12,312 bases of DNA from assembly GCA_017507285.1 (NCBI GenBank), contig JAFWBF010000079.1:1-12312 (forward strand). The letters run 5' to 3'. Source of the stretch: Bacteroidales bacterium. GTDB lineage: Bacteria; Bacteroidota; Bacteroidia; Bacteroidales; P3. A program made the position numbers and the translations under genes. Below, in pieces: positions 1 through 8,321 of the stretch; position 1 is the first letter of the stretch, and each line of letters starts with the position of its first letter. Below the pieces are notes generated by a model. The model saw only the letters and a list, made by a program, of their open reading frames with translations, was not told where the DNA came from and did not search any database.

Positions 1-2384
1 AGCAAGCAACTTTTAAAGGTTCTATCTTCTCGAAGAACGTAATGGTAAAGGAAGTTGAAACTTTCGGTGCTGCTGCTTCTGCTACTACTTATCAAGTAGG
101 AACAGCTACAATACCTTACGCTCACACTCAATCAGCTGCACATTCTCGTTGGTTCCGCGTAGCCGATACTACTCGTACAGCGGTAAATGCTGTTAGCAGC
201 ATTGCTCCTGTATTGTTTGGACCAGAAGGTACTTTTTCTACTTTGAGTAGTTTTATGTCCGGTTCTCCAATGGATGGTCTTATGGCTTGTTCTATGCAAG
301 ACCAAGTTCCTGATTTTGGCGGTACTGGTACAATAGGTAATTTCAATACTTACATTGAATTCCCTGCTTTCTCTACAGTTCCCGGCGAAGGTGAAACAAT
401 TGGTATCCTTGATGCAAAATTGTATCAATACTATCGTGCTTTCAACAACGATAAATGTAACATCGATTACTCTATCGACGGTGGTACTACTTGGGATTCT
501 GTTGAATTTAACTTGGCTCGTATAGACCTTGCTGTAAATAGTTCTATTCGTGGTTGGAAAACTGTTACTCTTCCTTTGAGTCTTCTTAACCAAGAAAGTG
601 TAAAAATTAGAATTCGTTGGTCTTGCAACAACAATGCAGGTGGTGCTTACGGTTATTTCTGGCTTCTTGATGATTTCAGCGTAGAAGGTGTTGCTGAAGC
701 TAATCGTATGAATGTTCAAACTGTTAGCTACTACGGTGGTGCTTACCACATGGTTCCTCAAGGTATGGATCTTGCTCCTGTTGTATGGTACTCGATGTTC
801 ACCAACAATGGCGACAGAAATCAAACTAACGTAAAAGGTTACATCAACAAAATTGATGGTACCGAAATAGCTGCTTCTAACCCTGATAGCAACACAGCTG
901 TTGCAACCGGCGTTACTGCTTACTCTTTCATAGACAATATGATTGATGCTAATACTGATGGCGAACAATCTCTATTGGGCTATGGATGGCAAGGTACTTC
1001 TCAAACTCTTCCTCACGCTACTGCAGGTGTAAACAAAATATATTCGGGTCTTGTATCTGACGAATTAGATTATAAATTCGACACTATGGCTTACAATGTA
1101 TTGGCTGCTGAAGAAGATGGTACTCAAGTATGGGGTCGTGATAATGGTATCTTGACTCAATATAGCACTTGGACTTACGGCTACACTGCTGATGGTTATC
1201 TTACTGACGATGCTCGTTATTCTGATCCCGGTTATTGCTTTGGAGCTGCTTATGCTACAGGTCCTCAAGTACCTGAAGGTTGGGTTATCAGAGGTATAGA
1301 ACTTGTTGCTCACACTCATCCTCAATACTACGGCGACGTTGAAGCCGGTATGGTAAAAATCAATCCTTGGATTCGTTGGGACTCTACATCCGGTACTTCT
1401 GTCTGGTTTAAAGGTATCGAAACAGGTGCAGGTACTTACACTGTAACTATGAATGACTTGAACCTTGATACAAACGTTAACTATATGGAATATGGTGACT
1501 ACAACACTATCCGTATCATGTTCCCTGAACAACCTGAATTGAAACCTAACACTTCTTACCGTGTAGGTTACGAATTGGCTGAACAAGCTTACTTCTGCTT
1601 AGCTTCTGACCGTAACTTCTACTACGATGTTGAATCCGGTGCCGATACTGCTGTATACTACAGAAATGTTCCTGAATTGGCTGACTATGCAAACCGTTTC
1701 GGTTTTGGTTCGAACGGTAACCTTATCGTTTTCACTCCTGAATACGGTACAATGGGTTGGGCTGGTTCTACCGCAGGTAAAAACTCTCCAATGGCTCGTA
1801 TGCTTGTAGGTCCAAAACGCGACATTCCTACTTTCGAAATATCTGTTTCTTGGAACGAAATTGAAGGTGTTGATGAAGGTATATTCAATGCTGAGACATC
1901 AATGGGTGTAGAAAATGGTTCTGCAGATGTTGTAGCTCAAGGTTCTACTCGTTCTTATATCATTTCTCCTGAAAGCGAAGCATACTATGTATACGCTATT
2001 ACAGTTGATGGTGCTGATGTTATGGAACAATGCGAAATAGATGCAGCCGGTGGTTACTACATCTATACTTTCGAAAACATCGTTGCTAACCATGCTATGG
2101 CAGCTGAATTTAAGAAAGCAACCGGTATCGATGCTATCGAAAACAATGTAAAAGTTTCTATGCAACCAAACCCTGCTACTGCTCAAACTCAAATGACAAT
2201 AGAAGGTGTTAATGGCGAAATCAACTTCTCTTTGATCGACATGAGCGGTCGCGTAATTGCTGAAGAAGTTATTAATGCTAACGAAGTTAAAACTATCAAT
2301 GTTTCTAGCTTGGCTAAAGGTACTTACTTTGTACGTTTAACTAACAGCAACTTCTCGAAAGTTGAAAAATTGATCGTTCGTTAA
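1..2384 (+). CDS. T9SS type A sorting-domain cell-surface or secreted protein, 5' end cut by window
   Basis: The frame is already open at base 3 and stays open through the first in-window ATG at 42, so the true start and signal peptide lie upstream; 780 residues follow that ATG (numbering from there). Residues about 95-215 look like a jelly-roll adhesin (choice-of-anchor J / cleaved-adhesin type) fold: SIDGGTTWDSV, then VKIRIRW and WLLDDFSVE. Residues about 220-600 match nothing I can name. Residues about 622-690 resemble the small repeat domain seen in many Bacteroidales exoproteins (YxxITVDGADV, YTFENIVANH). Residues about 696-780 are a textbook type A T9SS tail: QPNP at 708-711, DMSGRVI at 733-739, LAKGTYFVRL at 757-766, final KLIVR. 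Family knowledge: such tails direct export across the outer membrane and are cleaved with attachment to the surface or release. Codon use is strongly biased (GGT, CGT, GCT), suggesting high expression. The substrate or partner cannot be told from sequence. Confidence 0.9.
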   Translation, partial: QATFKGSIFSKNVMVKEVETFGAAASATTYQVGTATIPYAHTQSAAHSRWFRVADTTRTAVNAVSSIAPVLFGPEGTFSTLSSFMSGSPMDGLMACSMQDQVPDFGGTGTIGNFNTYIEFPAFSTVPGEGETIGILDAKLYQYYRAFNNDKCNIDYSIDGGTTWDSVEFNLARIDLAVNSSIRGWKTVTLPLSLLNQESVKIRIRWSCNNNAGGAYGYFWLLDDFSVEGVAEANRMNVQTVSYYGGAYHMVPQGMDLAPVVWYSMFTNNGDRNQTNVKGYINKIDGTEIAASNPDSNTAVATGVTAYSFIDNMIDANTDGEQSLLGYGWQGTSQTLPHATAGVNKIYSGLVSDELDYKFDTMAYNVLAAEEDGTQVWGRDNGILTQYSTWTYGYTADGYLTDDARYSDPGYCFGAAYATGPQVPEGWVIRGIELVAHTHPQYYGDVEAGMVKINPWIRWDSTSGTSVWFKGIETGAGTYTVTMNDLNLDTNVNYMEYGDYNTIRIMFPEQPELKPNTSYRVGYELAEQAYFCLASDRNFYYDVESGADTAVYYRNVPELADYANRFGFGSNGNLIVFTPEYGTMGWAGSTAGKNSPMARMLVGPKRDIPTFEISVSWNEIEGVDEGIFNAETSMGVENGSADVVAQGSTRSYIISPESEAYYVYAITVDGADVMEQCEIDAAGGYYIYTFENIVANHAMAAEFKKATGIDAIENNVKVSMQPNPATAQTQMTIEGVNGEINFSLIDMSGRVIAEEVINANEVKTINVSSLAKGTYFVRLTNSNFSKVEKLIVR

Positions 2385-2407
2385 TTTCATTTGTAATTAC
2401 ATAAATC

Positions 2408-2438
2408 AAAAGGCTCGAAGCAATTCGAGCCTTTTTTT
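2408..2438 (+). terminator. Intrinsic terminator after the T9SS protein gene
   Basis: A perfect 12-bp stem (2408-2419 with 2424-2435, core AGGCTCGAA/TTCGAGCCT) closes a GCAA tetraloop of the GNRA type and runs into a T tract at 2432-2438. It begins 23 bases after the stop codon. The A-rich left arm also pairs with the T tract, so it could act for the opposite strand as well, but no convergent gene is present. Confidence 0.93.
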
Positions 2439-2722
2439 ATGCCGCATTTCTACATTGCTTTTTTTCGAATATTTGTAGAGGGGGTATTAGATATATTCGT
2501 ACTCAAAATTATGCCATTTTCTGCCATCAAATAGCCTTACAAACCCTTTGGTACGCCATAGGTATAAGAGGAAATATTATATATTATATTGTGTACCATA
2601 GGCTGATTGAGCTTGCGACTGTTACTGTCAATATTTTGTAGAATAGTAGTTTATGGACTATATAAGGATATGTGGATATTTTTGTGCCGTCTGTTATTGA
2701 TAATAAATGTGTGTAAAATGGG
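2439..2722. other. AT-rich intergenic spacer, no gene recognised
   Basis: Between the terminator and the clpS promoter lie nearly 300 bases with no credible coding frame. CCATAGG occurs twice (2556-2562 and 2596-2602), each just after GTAC, around a run of A/T at 2575-2590. A 6-bp inverted pair TCTACA/TGTAGA (2449-2454, 2474-2479) is too weak to call. I see no RNA gene or riboswitch. Confidence 0.6.
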
Positions 2723-2751
2723 TTGTATGTCGAAAAAATGTTGTATCTTTG
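2723..2751 (+). promoter_or_regulatory. Bacteroidota-type promoter for the clpS operon
   Basis: TATCTTTG at 2744-2751 fits the Bacteroidota -7 consensus TAnnTTTG exactly, and TTG at 2723-2725 lies 18 bases upstream, close to the usual distance of the -33 element. Transcription would begin near 2758, leaving a leader of only about 15 bases before the clpS ATG. This is the best promoter match in the window. Confidence 0.75.
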
Positions 2752-2773
2752 CATATTCAAAATTTAAAGAACG

Positions 2774-3055
2774 ATGGAGCAAGAAAAGTATCAAGAAGGG
2801 GATTTGCAGGCTGTTGATGCGATGGACGACACCGGCTGTAAACTGGTTCTACATAACGACGATTATCATACGTTTGATTATGTGATATTGGCTTTGGAGA
2901 AAGTGTGTGGCCATACCACACTACAGGCAGAGCAATGTGCATTGCTGGTGCATCATAGGGGAAAATGTGTGATAAAAACCGGAAGCTACGAAAAGTTGAT
3001 GCCTATGCATACCGCTCTTTTGGACAGGCAGCTTACATCGGAAATAGTACAATAA
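2774..3055 (+). CDS. clpS: ClpS, N-degron adaptor of the Clp protease
   Basis: This 93-residue protein has the ClpS core: HNDDY at 27-31, LEKVCGHTTLQAEQCALLVHH across 41-61, and an E at 73 in the GSYEKL segment. By family knowledge ClpS binds proteins with bulky hydrophobic N-terminal residues and hands them to a ClpA- or ClpC-type AAA+ unfoldase in the cytoplasm. The binding-pocket residues N28, D29, D30 and H60 (E. coli N34, D35, D36, H66) are present. The gatekeeper position held by M40 in E. coli is F34 here. An N-terminal tail of about 20 residues, needed for delivery in E. coli ClpS, is present. There is no Shine-Dalgarno sequence; the start is fixed by the short leader from the promoter just upstream. 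First gene of a probable operon; the nfeD-like gene follows after 14 bases. Confidence 0.92.
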   Translation: MEQEKYQEGDLQAVDAMDDTGCKLVLHNDDYHTFDYVILALEKVCGHTTLQAEQCALLVHHRGKCVIKTGSYEKLMPMHTALLDRQLTSEIVQ

Positions 3056-3069
3056 ACGTGATCTAGATT

Positions 3070-3537
3070 ATGACTTGGACAGCTATAGTTATATTACTTT
3101 TGGTAGGTATATTGCTTATAACGTTGGAAATAGTGGTGCTTCCCGGTGCTATAGCAGGTATTGTGGGGTTGATAATGTTGGGCGTAGGCGTTTGGCAGAG
3201 CTATGCAACACACGGTACAGTGGCCGGAAATATTGTCTTGCTGGTATCGGTGGTGGTATGTATATTGCTGTTGGTGTTTTTTATGCGTTCGAAAACTTGG
3301 CGTTTTTTGGGGTTGAAAACCGAAATCGACAGCAAAGTAAATACTGTAGACGAAGATTTGTTGGCAGTAGGTGCGAGAGGTAGAACGGTTTCGAGGTTGG
3401 CACCCACAGGCAAGGCCAATATAAATGGCCAAATAGTGGAAGTGCACACCGTAAGCGAGTTTGTTAATGAGAACGAAGAGGTGGAGATAACCAAAATAGA
3501 AGGATACAAGATTACGGTAAAGAGGGTGGCAGAATAG
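3070..3537 (+). CDS. nfeD: Short NfeD-family membrane protein
   Basis: The 155-residue product has three predicted membrane helices (about 4-24, 27-46, 52-73) with the Gly-rich LEIVVLPGAIAGIVGLIMLGVG pattern split across residues 19-40 that is typical of NfeD. A soluble C-terminal domain (about 98-152) follows, with the OB-fold signature G.RG...S.LAPTG.A.I.GQ..EV..V and ending EGYKITVKRV. The N-terminal ClpP-like protease domain of long NfeD proteins is absent, so this is the short form. By family knowledge short NfeD proteins are encoded beside flotillins and act with them in membrane organisation. The neighbouring floA, 67 bases downstream, supports this. Isoleucine is mostly coded by ATA, unlike the T9SS gene. 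No Shine-Dalgarno sequence precedes the ATG. Confidence 0.9.
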   Translation: MTWTAIVILLLVGILLITLEIVVLPGAIAGIVGLIMLGVGVWQSYATHGTVAGNIVLLVSVVVCILLLVFFMRSKTWRFLGLKTEIDSKVNTVDEDLLAVGARGRTVSRLAPTGKANINGQIVEVHTVSEFVNENEEVEITKIEGYKITVKRVAE

Positions 3538-3592
3538 AAAATATAATAGATGAAATACATTATATATAAATATATATCAAATAACATAAAGA

Positions 3593-3598
3593 AAGGAG
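3593..3598 (+). promoter_or_regulatory. Strong Shine-Dalgarno sequence of floA
   Basis: AAGGAG stands 6 bases before the floA ATG at 3605, at ideal spacing. It decides the floA start. It is notable because the other genes here lack such a site, as is usual in Bacteroidota. The bases before it (3538-3590) are almost entirely A and T, which would keep the site unpaired. Confidence 0.75.
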
Positions 3599-3604
3599 AC
3601 TAAT

Positions 3605-4579
3605 ATGGATTTGTTTTTTATTTTGATTGCCGGGTTGTGCATCGTAGCATTGGTATTATTTTTGTACTTGGTGCCAATCGGGTTATGGTTCAAAGCATTG
3701 GTGTCGGGGGTACACATTTCGTTGTTGCAACTAGTATTTATGCGTTTGCGTAAAGTGCCACCAACAATAGTGGTAAACAATATGATTTCGGCCACCAAAG
3801 CAGGCCTTAGTTTGAACCAAAGCGAATTGGAAGCACACTATCTTGCAGGAGGACGAGTATCGGCAGTGGTTAATGCGTTGATATCGGCCGATAAAGCTAA
3901 TATGAGTTTGGATTTCAAAACAGCCACAGCCATTGATTTGGCCGGTCGTGATGTGTTTAAGGCTGTTCAAATGTCGGTAAATCCAAAAGTTATTGATACT
4001 CCACCGGTAGCTGCGGTTGCCAAAGATGGTATTCAGCTTATAGCCAAAGCCCGTGTTACTGTTCGTACCAATATCAAACAATTGGTGGGTGGTGCCGGCG
4101 AAGAAACTGTTTTGGCTCGTGTAGGTGAAGGTATTGTTACATCGATAGGTTCGGCAATGAGCCACAAACAAGTGCTCGAAAACCCCGATTCTATATCTAA
4201 GCTTGTATTGCAAAAAGGCTTGGATAGCGGTACAGCTTTCGAAATACTTTCAATAGATATAGCCGATATAGATATTGGAAAGAATATAGGAGCACAATTG
4301 CAAATGGATCAAGCCGAAGCTGATAAGAATATAGCACAAGCCAAGGCCGAAGAACGTAGAGCCATGGCGGTAGCATCAGAACAAGAAATGAGAGCCAAAG
4401 CGCAAGAGGCTCGTGCCAAGGTGATAGAAGCCGAAGCCGAAGTGCCAAAAGCTATGGCTGAAGCTTTCCGTAACGGAAATTTGGGTATAATGGATTACTA
4501 CAAAATGCAGAATATACAAGCCGATACCTCTATGAGAGAGTCTATTTCAAAACCGGCTAGTATGGATAAAGAACAATAG
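3605..4579 (+). CDS. floA: FloA, flotillin-like membrane scaffold protein
   Basis: The 324 residues match FloA (331 residues in Bacillus, from memory) over the full length. A membrane-inserted hairpin segment occupies about 4-25. The FloA-typical stretch MRLRKVPPTIVVNNMISATKAG lies across residues 46-67, and the SPFH/flotillin domain spans about 30-225 (including GGRVSAVVNALISADKAN at 82-99). An Ala/Glu-rich coiled coil follows at about 233-290. By family knowledge FloA oligomerises on the inner leaflet and organises membrane microdomains and associated enzymes. It lies between nfeD and an acyltransferase gene 32 bases downstream, so the operon couples membrane scaffolding and lipid chemistry (inference). 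The C-terminal tail after 300 is short and polar. The start is set by the Shine-Dalgarno site just upstream. Confidence 0.95.
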   Translation: MDLFFILIAGLCIVALVLFLYLVPIGLWFKALVSGVHISLLQLVFMRLRKVPPTIVVNNMISATKAGLSLNQSELEAHYLAGGRVSAVVNALISADKANMSLDFKTATAIDLAGRDVFKAVQMSVNPKVIDTPPVAAVAKDGIQLIAKARVTVRTNIKQLVGGAGEETVLARVGEGIVTSIGSAMSHKQVLENPDSISKLVLQKGLDSGTAFEILSIDIADIDIGKNIGAQLQMDQAEADKNIAQAKAEERRAMAVASEQEMRAKAQEARAKVIEAEAEVPKAMAEAFRNGNLGIMDYYKMQNIQADTSMRESISKPASMDKEQ

Positions 4580-4611
4580 ACAATACTATATAGGAACTAA
4601 ACTAAACTCGA

Positions 4612-5997
4612 ATGATAAGTTTTGAGAATATAAATAAGTCTGATTGGCGATATAATTTGATGTACAAGTATGTACATTTGATGCATAATCATGTATATTA
4701 TCGTCAGTACAGGGTCTTGAATCAGGATAGAATACCACAAGGTAAACCCATTGTAGCTATATGTAATCACCAAAATGGATTGACAGATGCTTTGGGTATC
4801 TTATTTGCTTTTGCCAAGGATGGTCGTCATCCGGTGTTTATAGCACGTGCCGATATATTTAAGAAAGAGATAGCTGCCAAGGCTTTACGCTTCCTTAAGA
4901 TAATGCCTGCATTCCGCGCTAGAGATGTGGGTTCGGCAGGAGTGGGTGAGAATGATGCCATATTCAATCAGTCGGCAAAAATATTGCAAGAGAATGGGGT
5001 GGTAGCTCTATTTCCCGAAGCCGGTCATCAAGATTGCCATACATTGGGTACATTTAAAAAGGGGTTTGCACGTATAGCATTTCGTGCTGCCGAGATGATG
5101 GACTTCAAGGAGCCTATATATATATTACCTATGTCGAACCACTATGATAACTATTTTTCTGTACAAGGAAGATTGGTTATCACCATAGGTGAACCCTTTG
5201 AGTTTACCGATTTGTATGATTTGTATAAAGAGCAACCTCATCGTGCCGAAAAGATATTGACCGATAGAGCACGGGTGATAGTAAAAGACTTGATGCTTGA
5301 TATATCAAACTTGGAATACTATGATGAGTATGAGTTGCTCTGTACAATGTACGGACGCGAGATAATGAAAAAGGAAGGTAAGTCGCAGAATTATTTCCCC
5401 AATCATCTTTATGCTTCTAAAAAGGTTGTAGCAATGTTGGATGATTACGAAACTCAAAATCCTGACGACTTTAGGGCTTTGATGAAAAAGACATCTCAAT
5501 ATTCCAAGGCTTTGGATAAAATGCATCTGAGAGATTGGATATTTGCACAGAAATTAACTACATTGGGATTCTTTTTGCGTTTTTTGTTGAGTATAGTGTT
5601 GTTGCCGCTAGTGGTGGTAGGATGGGCTATTAATATATTGCCTTATAGTTTGAGTTCGCTTATAACTCGAAATATCAAAGATTATATGCTTCATTCTTCG
5701 TTCCACTTTGCAGTGGGTGTATTGGTGGCATATCCCCTGTGGTATATTATTACTGCTTCTATATTGTGGAGTGTTACAGGCTTATGGTGGACTACACTTA
5801 TTTATCTTGTTATATTGCCTATTTCTTTGGTAGTTTATTTGCGTAGCAAAGTGATGTTGAAGAAACTTTACAATCGAATACGTCGTTTTCGTCTATGGTT
5901 TAGAGGTAATCGTTACTACAATACAGCTGTAGAAGATCGCAAAGAAATAATGAAAAAGATGCAAGAAATAGATATCAACAGTGTGAAAATAAAATAG
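4612..5997 (+). CDS. PlsC-type phospholipid/glycerolipid acyltransferase with C-terminal membrane segments
   Basis: The 461-residue protein has an N-terminal PlsC-type acyltransferase domain (about 30-225). Block I reads NHQNGLTD (N52, H53, D59). The His-Asp spacing is HX5D, as in many Bacteroidota homologues, rather than the textbook HX4D. FRARDVG at 101-107 sits where block II is expected, and block III is FPEAGHQD (134-141). The family moves acyl groups from acyl-ACP or acyl-CoA to glycerophosphate-type acceptors; the exact acceptor is not visible. After a charged linker (about 230-310) come hydrophobic segments at about 316-345 and 366-410, anchoring it in the inner membrane. The tail (414-455) is rich in Arg and Lys. 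Last gene of the clpS-nfeD-floA unit, followed by a terminator. Other possible roles are lysophospholipid recycling or acylation of an unusual lipid. Confidence 0.82.
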   Translation: MISFENINKSDWRYNLMYKYVHLMHNHVYYRQYRVLNQDRIPQGKPIVAICNHQNGLTDALGILFAFAKDGRHPVFIARADIFKKEIAAKALRFLKIMPAFRARDVGSAGVGENDAIFNQSAKILQENGVVALFPEAGHQDCHTLGTFKKGFARIAFRAAEMMDFKEPIYILPMSNHYDNYFSVQGRLVITIGEPFEFTDLYDLYKEQPHRAEKILTDRARVIVKDLMLDISNLEYYDEYELLCTMYGREIMKKEGKSQNYFPNHLYASKKVVAMLDDYETQNPDDFRALMKKTSQYSKALDKMHLRDWIFAQKLTTLGFFLRFLLSIVLLPLVVVGWAINILPYSLSSLITRNIKDYMLHSSFHFAVGVLVAYPLWYIITASILWSVTGLWWTTLIYLVILPISLVVYLRSKVMLKKLYNRIRRFRLWFRGNRYYNTAVEDRKEIMKKMQEIDINSVKIK

Positions 5998-6013
5998 TCT
6001 GATATTCAGGTAG

Positions 6014-6058
6014 AAAAGAGAGTCATTGAATACTATTTTTATTTAATGATTCTTTTTT
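6014..6058 (+). terminator. Intrinsic terminator after the acyltransferase gene
   Basis: Bases 6014-6030 pair with 6042-6058 through a 17-bp stem with three G-U pairs (core AGTCATTGAA with TTTAATGATT) around an 11-base loop, ending in a T run at 6053-6058. It separates the clpS operon from the mutase gene. Confidence 0.8.
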
Positions 6059-6092
6059 CATTGAAAACACTCGAAAATCCGAAAAAAAACTG

Positions 6093-6100
6093 TACATTTG
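6093..6100 (+). promoter_or_regulatory. Probable -7 element for the mutase gene
   Basis: TACATTTG matches TAnnTTTG exactly and lies 42 bases before the ATG at 6143. No TTG is found at the usual -33 distance; the nearest, 6061-6063, is 29 bases upstream, so the promoter is only half supported. Its place directly after a terminator favours it. Confidence 0.55.
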
Positions 6101-6142
6101 CAAATTATTGTATCTAACGAATAAAGTAATAAAATATTGATA

Positions 6143-8296
6143 ATGAGACCTAATTTTTCAAACGTTGATTTTAAATCACAAGAAAAACCTCATGCTTCTT
6201 TCGAACAATGGGAAAAAGCAGAGGGAATAGAAAAGAATTGGAAAACTCCTGAACAAATAGATGTAAAACCGGTTTATGGTGACGTTGATTTGTTGGGTAT
6301 GGAGCATTTAAATTACGCTGCAGGTATAGCTCCATTTTTACGTGGACCTTATTCAACCATGTATGTTATGAGACCTTGGACTATCCGTCAGTATGCAGGT
6401 TTCTCTACTGCCGAAGAGTCTAATGCTTTCTATCGTCGTAACATTGCTGCAGGTCAAAAAGGGTTGTCGGTTGCTTTTGACTTGGCTACTCACCGCGGAT
6501 ACGACTCTGACCACGAACGTGTAGTAGGAGACGTTGGTAAAGCCGGTGTGGCTGTAGACAGTATATTGGATATGAAGATTTTGTTCGACCAAATTCCTTT
6601 GGACAAAATGTCTGTATCTATGACTATGAACGGTGCCGTACTTCCTGTATTGGCATTCTACATTATAGCTGCAGAAGAGCAAGGTGTAAGTCAAGAACAA
6701 TTGAGTGGTACTATCCAAAATGACATCTTGAAGGAATTTATGGTACGTAATACCTATATCTATCCTCCATTGCCATCAATGAAGATTATCGCCGACATTT
6801 TCGAGTACACTTCAAAGAATATGCCTAAGTTTAATTCAATATCTATTTCGGGTTATCACATGCAAGAAGCAGGTGCTACCGCTGATATAGAATTGGCTTA
6901 TACTTTGTGCGACGGTTTGGAATACTTACGTGCAGGTGTTAATGCAGGTATGTCTGTTGACGATTTCGCTCCACGTTTGTCTTTCTTCTGGGGTGTGGGT
7001 ATGAACCACTTCATGGAAATAGCCAAGATGCGTGCTGCTCGTATGTTGTGGGCTAAATTGGTAAGTCAGTTTAATCCTAAGAACCCAAAATCTTTGGCAT
7101 TGCGTACTCACAGCCAAACTTCGGGTTGGTCACTTACAGAGCAAGATCCTTTCAACAACGTGGCTCGTACTTGTGTTGAAGCTATGGGTGCCGCATTGGG
7201 TCACACTCAATCGTTGCATACCAACGCTTTGGACGAAGCTATAGCTTTGCCAACCGATTTCTCGGCTCGTATCGCTCGTAACACTCAAATTTATTTGCAA
7301 GAAGAAACCAACATTTGTCGTGTTGTTGACCCATGGGCTGGTTCTTACTATGTAGAATCCTTGACCCACGAAATAGCACATCGTGCTTGGGCTCACATCC
7401 AAGAAATTGAAAAACTTGGTGGTATGGCCAAAGCTATCGAAAGTGGTATTCCTAAGATGAGAATCGAAGAAGCTGCTGCTCGTAAGCAAGCTCGTATCGA
7501 TTCTGATACCGATGTTATCGTGGGTATAAACAAATATCGTTTGGATCACGAAGATCCTATCGAAACTTTGGAAGTTGACAACACTGCTGTTCGCGAAGCT
7601 CAAATCAAACGTTTGGCTAAACTTAGAGCAGAACGTAACAACGAAGAAGTTGAAGCTGCTTTGGCTGCTCTTACTGCATGTGCCGAAACAGGTAAAGGAA
7701 ACTTGTTGGAACTTTCTATCGACGCTGCTCGTAAACGTGCTTCGTTGGGCGAAATTTCTTACGCTTTGGAAAAAGTATTTGGACGTTATAAAGCTAACAT
7801 TAATTTGATTTCGGGTGTGTACAGTTCAGTAACTAAAGAAACTGAAAGCTTCAAGAAAGCTCAAGCTATGGCCGACGAATTTGCAAAAATAGAAGGTCGT
7901 CGTCCTCGTATTATGGTGGCTAAGATGGGTCAAGATGGTCACGACCGTGGTGCTAAAGTTGTTGCTACAGGTTATGCCGACCTTGGATTCGACGTGGATA
8001 TGGGACCATTGTTCCAAACTCCTGCCGAAGCTGCTAAACAAGCCGTTGAAAACGACGTTCACGTATTGGGCGTTTCTTCGTTGGCTGCCGGCCACAAAAC
8101 TTTGGTTCCTCAAGTAATAGAAGAACTTAAGAAACTTGGTCGCGAAGATATTATGGTTGTTGTGGGTGGTGTTATTCCTCCTCAAGACTATGATTTCTTG
8201 TTCAAATCAGGTGCTGCTGCTGTGTTCGGACCAGGAACAGTTATCAGCGATGCCGCTACTAAGATGTTAGAGTTATTGATTGCTGCTAGACAATAA
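6143..8296 (+). CDS. mutB: Methylmalonyl-CoA mutase, large (catalytic) subunit
   Basis: The enzyme interconverts succinyl-CoA and (R)-methylmalonyl-CoA with adenosylcobalamin, in the cytoplasm, on the route to or from propionate. I chose ATG 6143 (717 residues); an in-frame TTG two codons earlier is less likely. The TIM-barrel substrate domain spans about 45-550: PWTIRQYAGFSTAEESNAFY lies at 78-97 with Y84, R202 is in FMVRN, and H239 is in SGYHMQEAGA. These align with Y89, R207 and H244 of the Propionibacterium enzyme at a constant offset. The B12 domain (about 585-717) has the D598-x-H600-x-x-G603 motif with cobalt-ligand H600, then SSLAAGH at 645-651 and GGVIPP at 675-680. Several stretches look closer to the heterodimeric Propionibacterium large subunit than to E. 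coli ScpA, yet no small-subunit gene is adjacent. Codon use is strongly optimised. The gene is flanked by terminators. Confidence 0.97.
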   Translation: MRPNFSNVDFKSQEKPHASFEQWEKAEGIEKNWKTPEQIDVKPVYGDVDLLGMEHLNYAAGIAPFLRGPYSTMYVMRPWTIRQYAGFSTAEESNAFYRRNIAAGQKGLSVAFDLATHRGYDSDHERVVGDVGKAGVAVDSILDMKILFDQIPLDKMSVSMTMNGAVLPVLAFYIIAAEEQGVSQEQLSGTIQNDILKEFMVRNTYIYPPLPSMKIIADIFEYTSKNMPKFNSISISGYHMQEAGATADIELAYTLCDGLEYLRAGVNAGMSVDDFAPRLSFFWGVGMNHFMEIAKMRAARMLWAKLVSQFNPKNPKSLALRTHSQTSGWSLTEQDPFNNVARTCVEAMGAALGHTQSLHTNALDEAIALPTDFSARIARNTQIYLQEETNICRVVDPWAGSYYVESLTHEIAHRAWAHIQEIEKLGGMAKAIESGIPKMRIEEAAARKQARIDSDTDVIVGINKYRLDHEDPIETLEVDNTAVREAQIKRLAKLRAERNNEEVEAALAALTACAETGKGNLLELSIDAARKRASLGEISYALEKVFGRYKANINLISGVYSSVTKETESFKKAQAMADEFAKIEGRRPRIMVAKMGQDGHDRGAKVVATGYADLGFDVDMGPLFQTPAEAAKQAVENDVHVLGVSSLAAGHKTLVPQVIEELKKLGREDIMVVVGGVIPPQDYDFLFKSGAAAVFGPGTVISDAATKMLELLIAARQ

Positions 8297-8321
8297 TAAT
8301 ATTCTATTCATTAATTGTATT

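Noticed and set aside
132..968. Open frame on the minus strand over the T9SS gene
   Set aside because: A by-product of the strongly biased sense codons; low-complexity Thr/Val/Ser product without motifs.
2550..2602. GTAC/CCATAGG repeat pair as an operator
   Set aside because: The two copies differ in spacing between GTAC and CCATAGG and lie well upstream of the clpS promoter; may be chance.
2607..2885. Small + strand open frame upstream of and overlapping clpS
   Set aside because: It spans the clpS promoter and overlaps clpS in another frame; no family match.
6137..6142. TTG start for the mutase
   Set aside because: ATG two codons later gives the family-like N-terminus beginning MRPNF; TTG starts are rarer.
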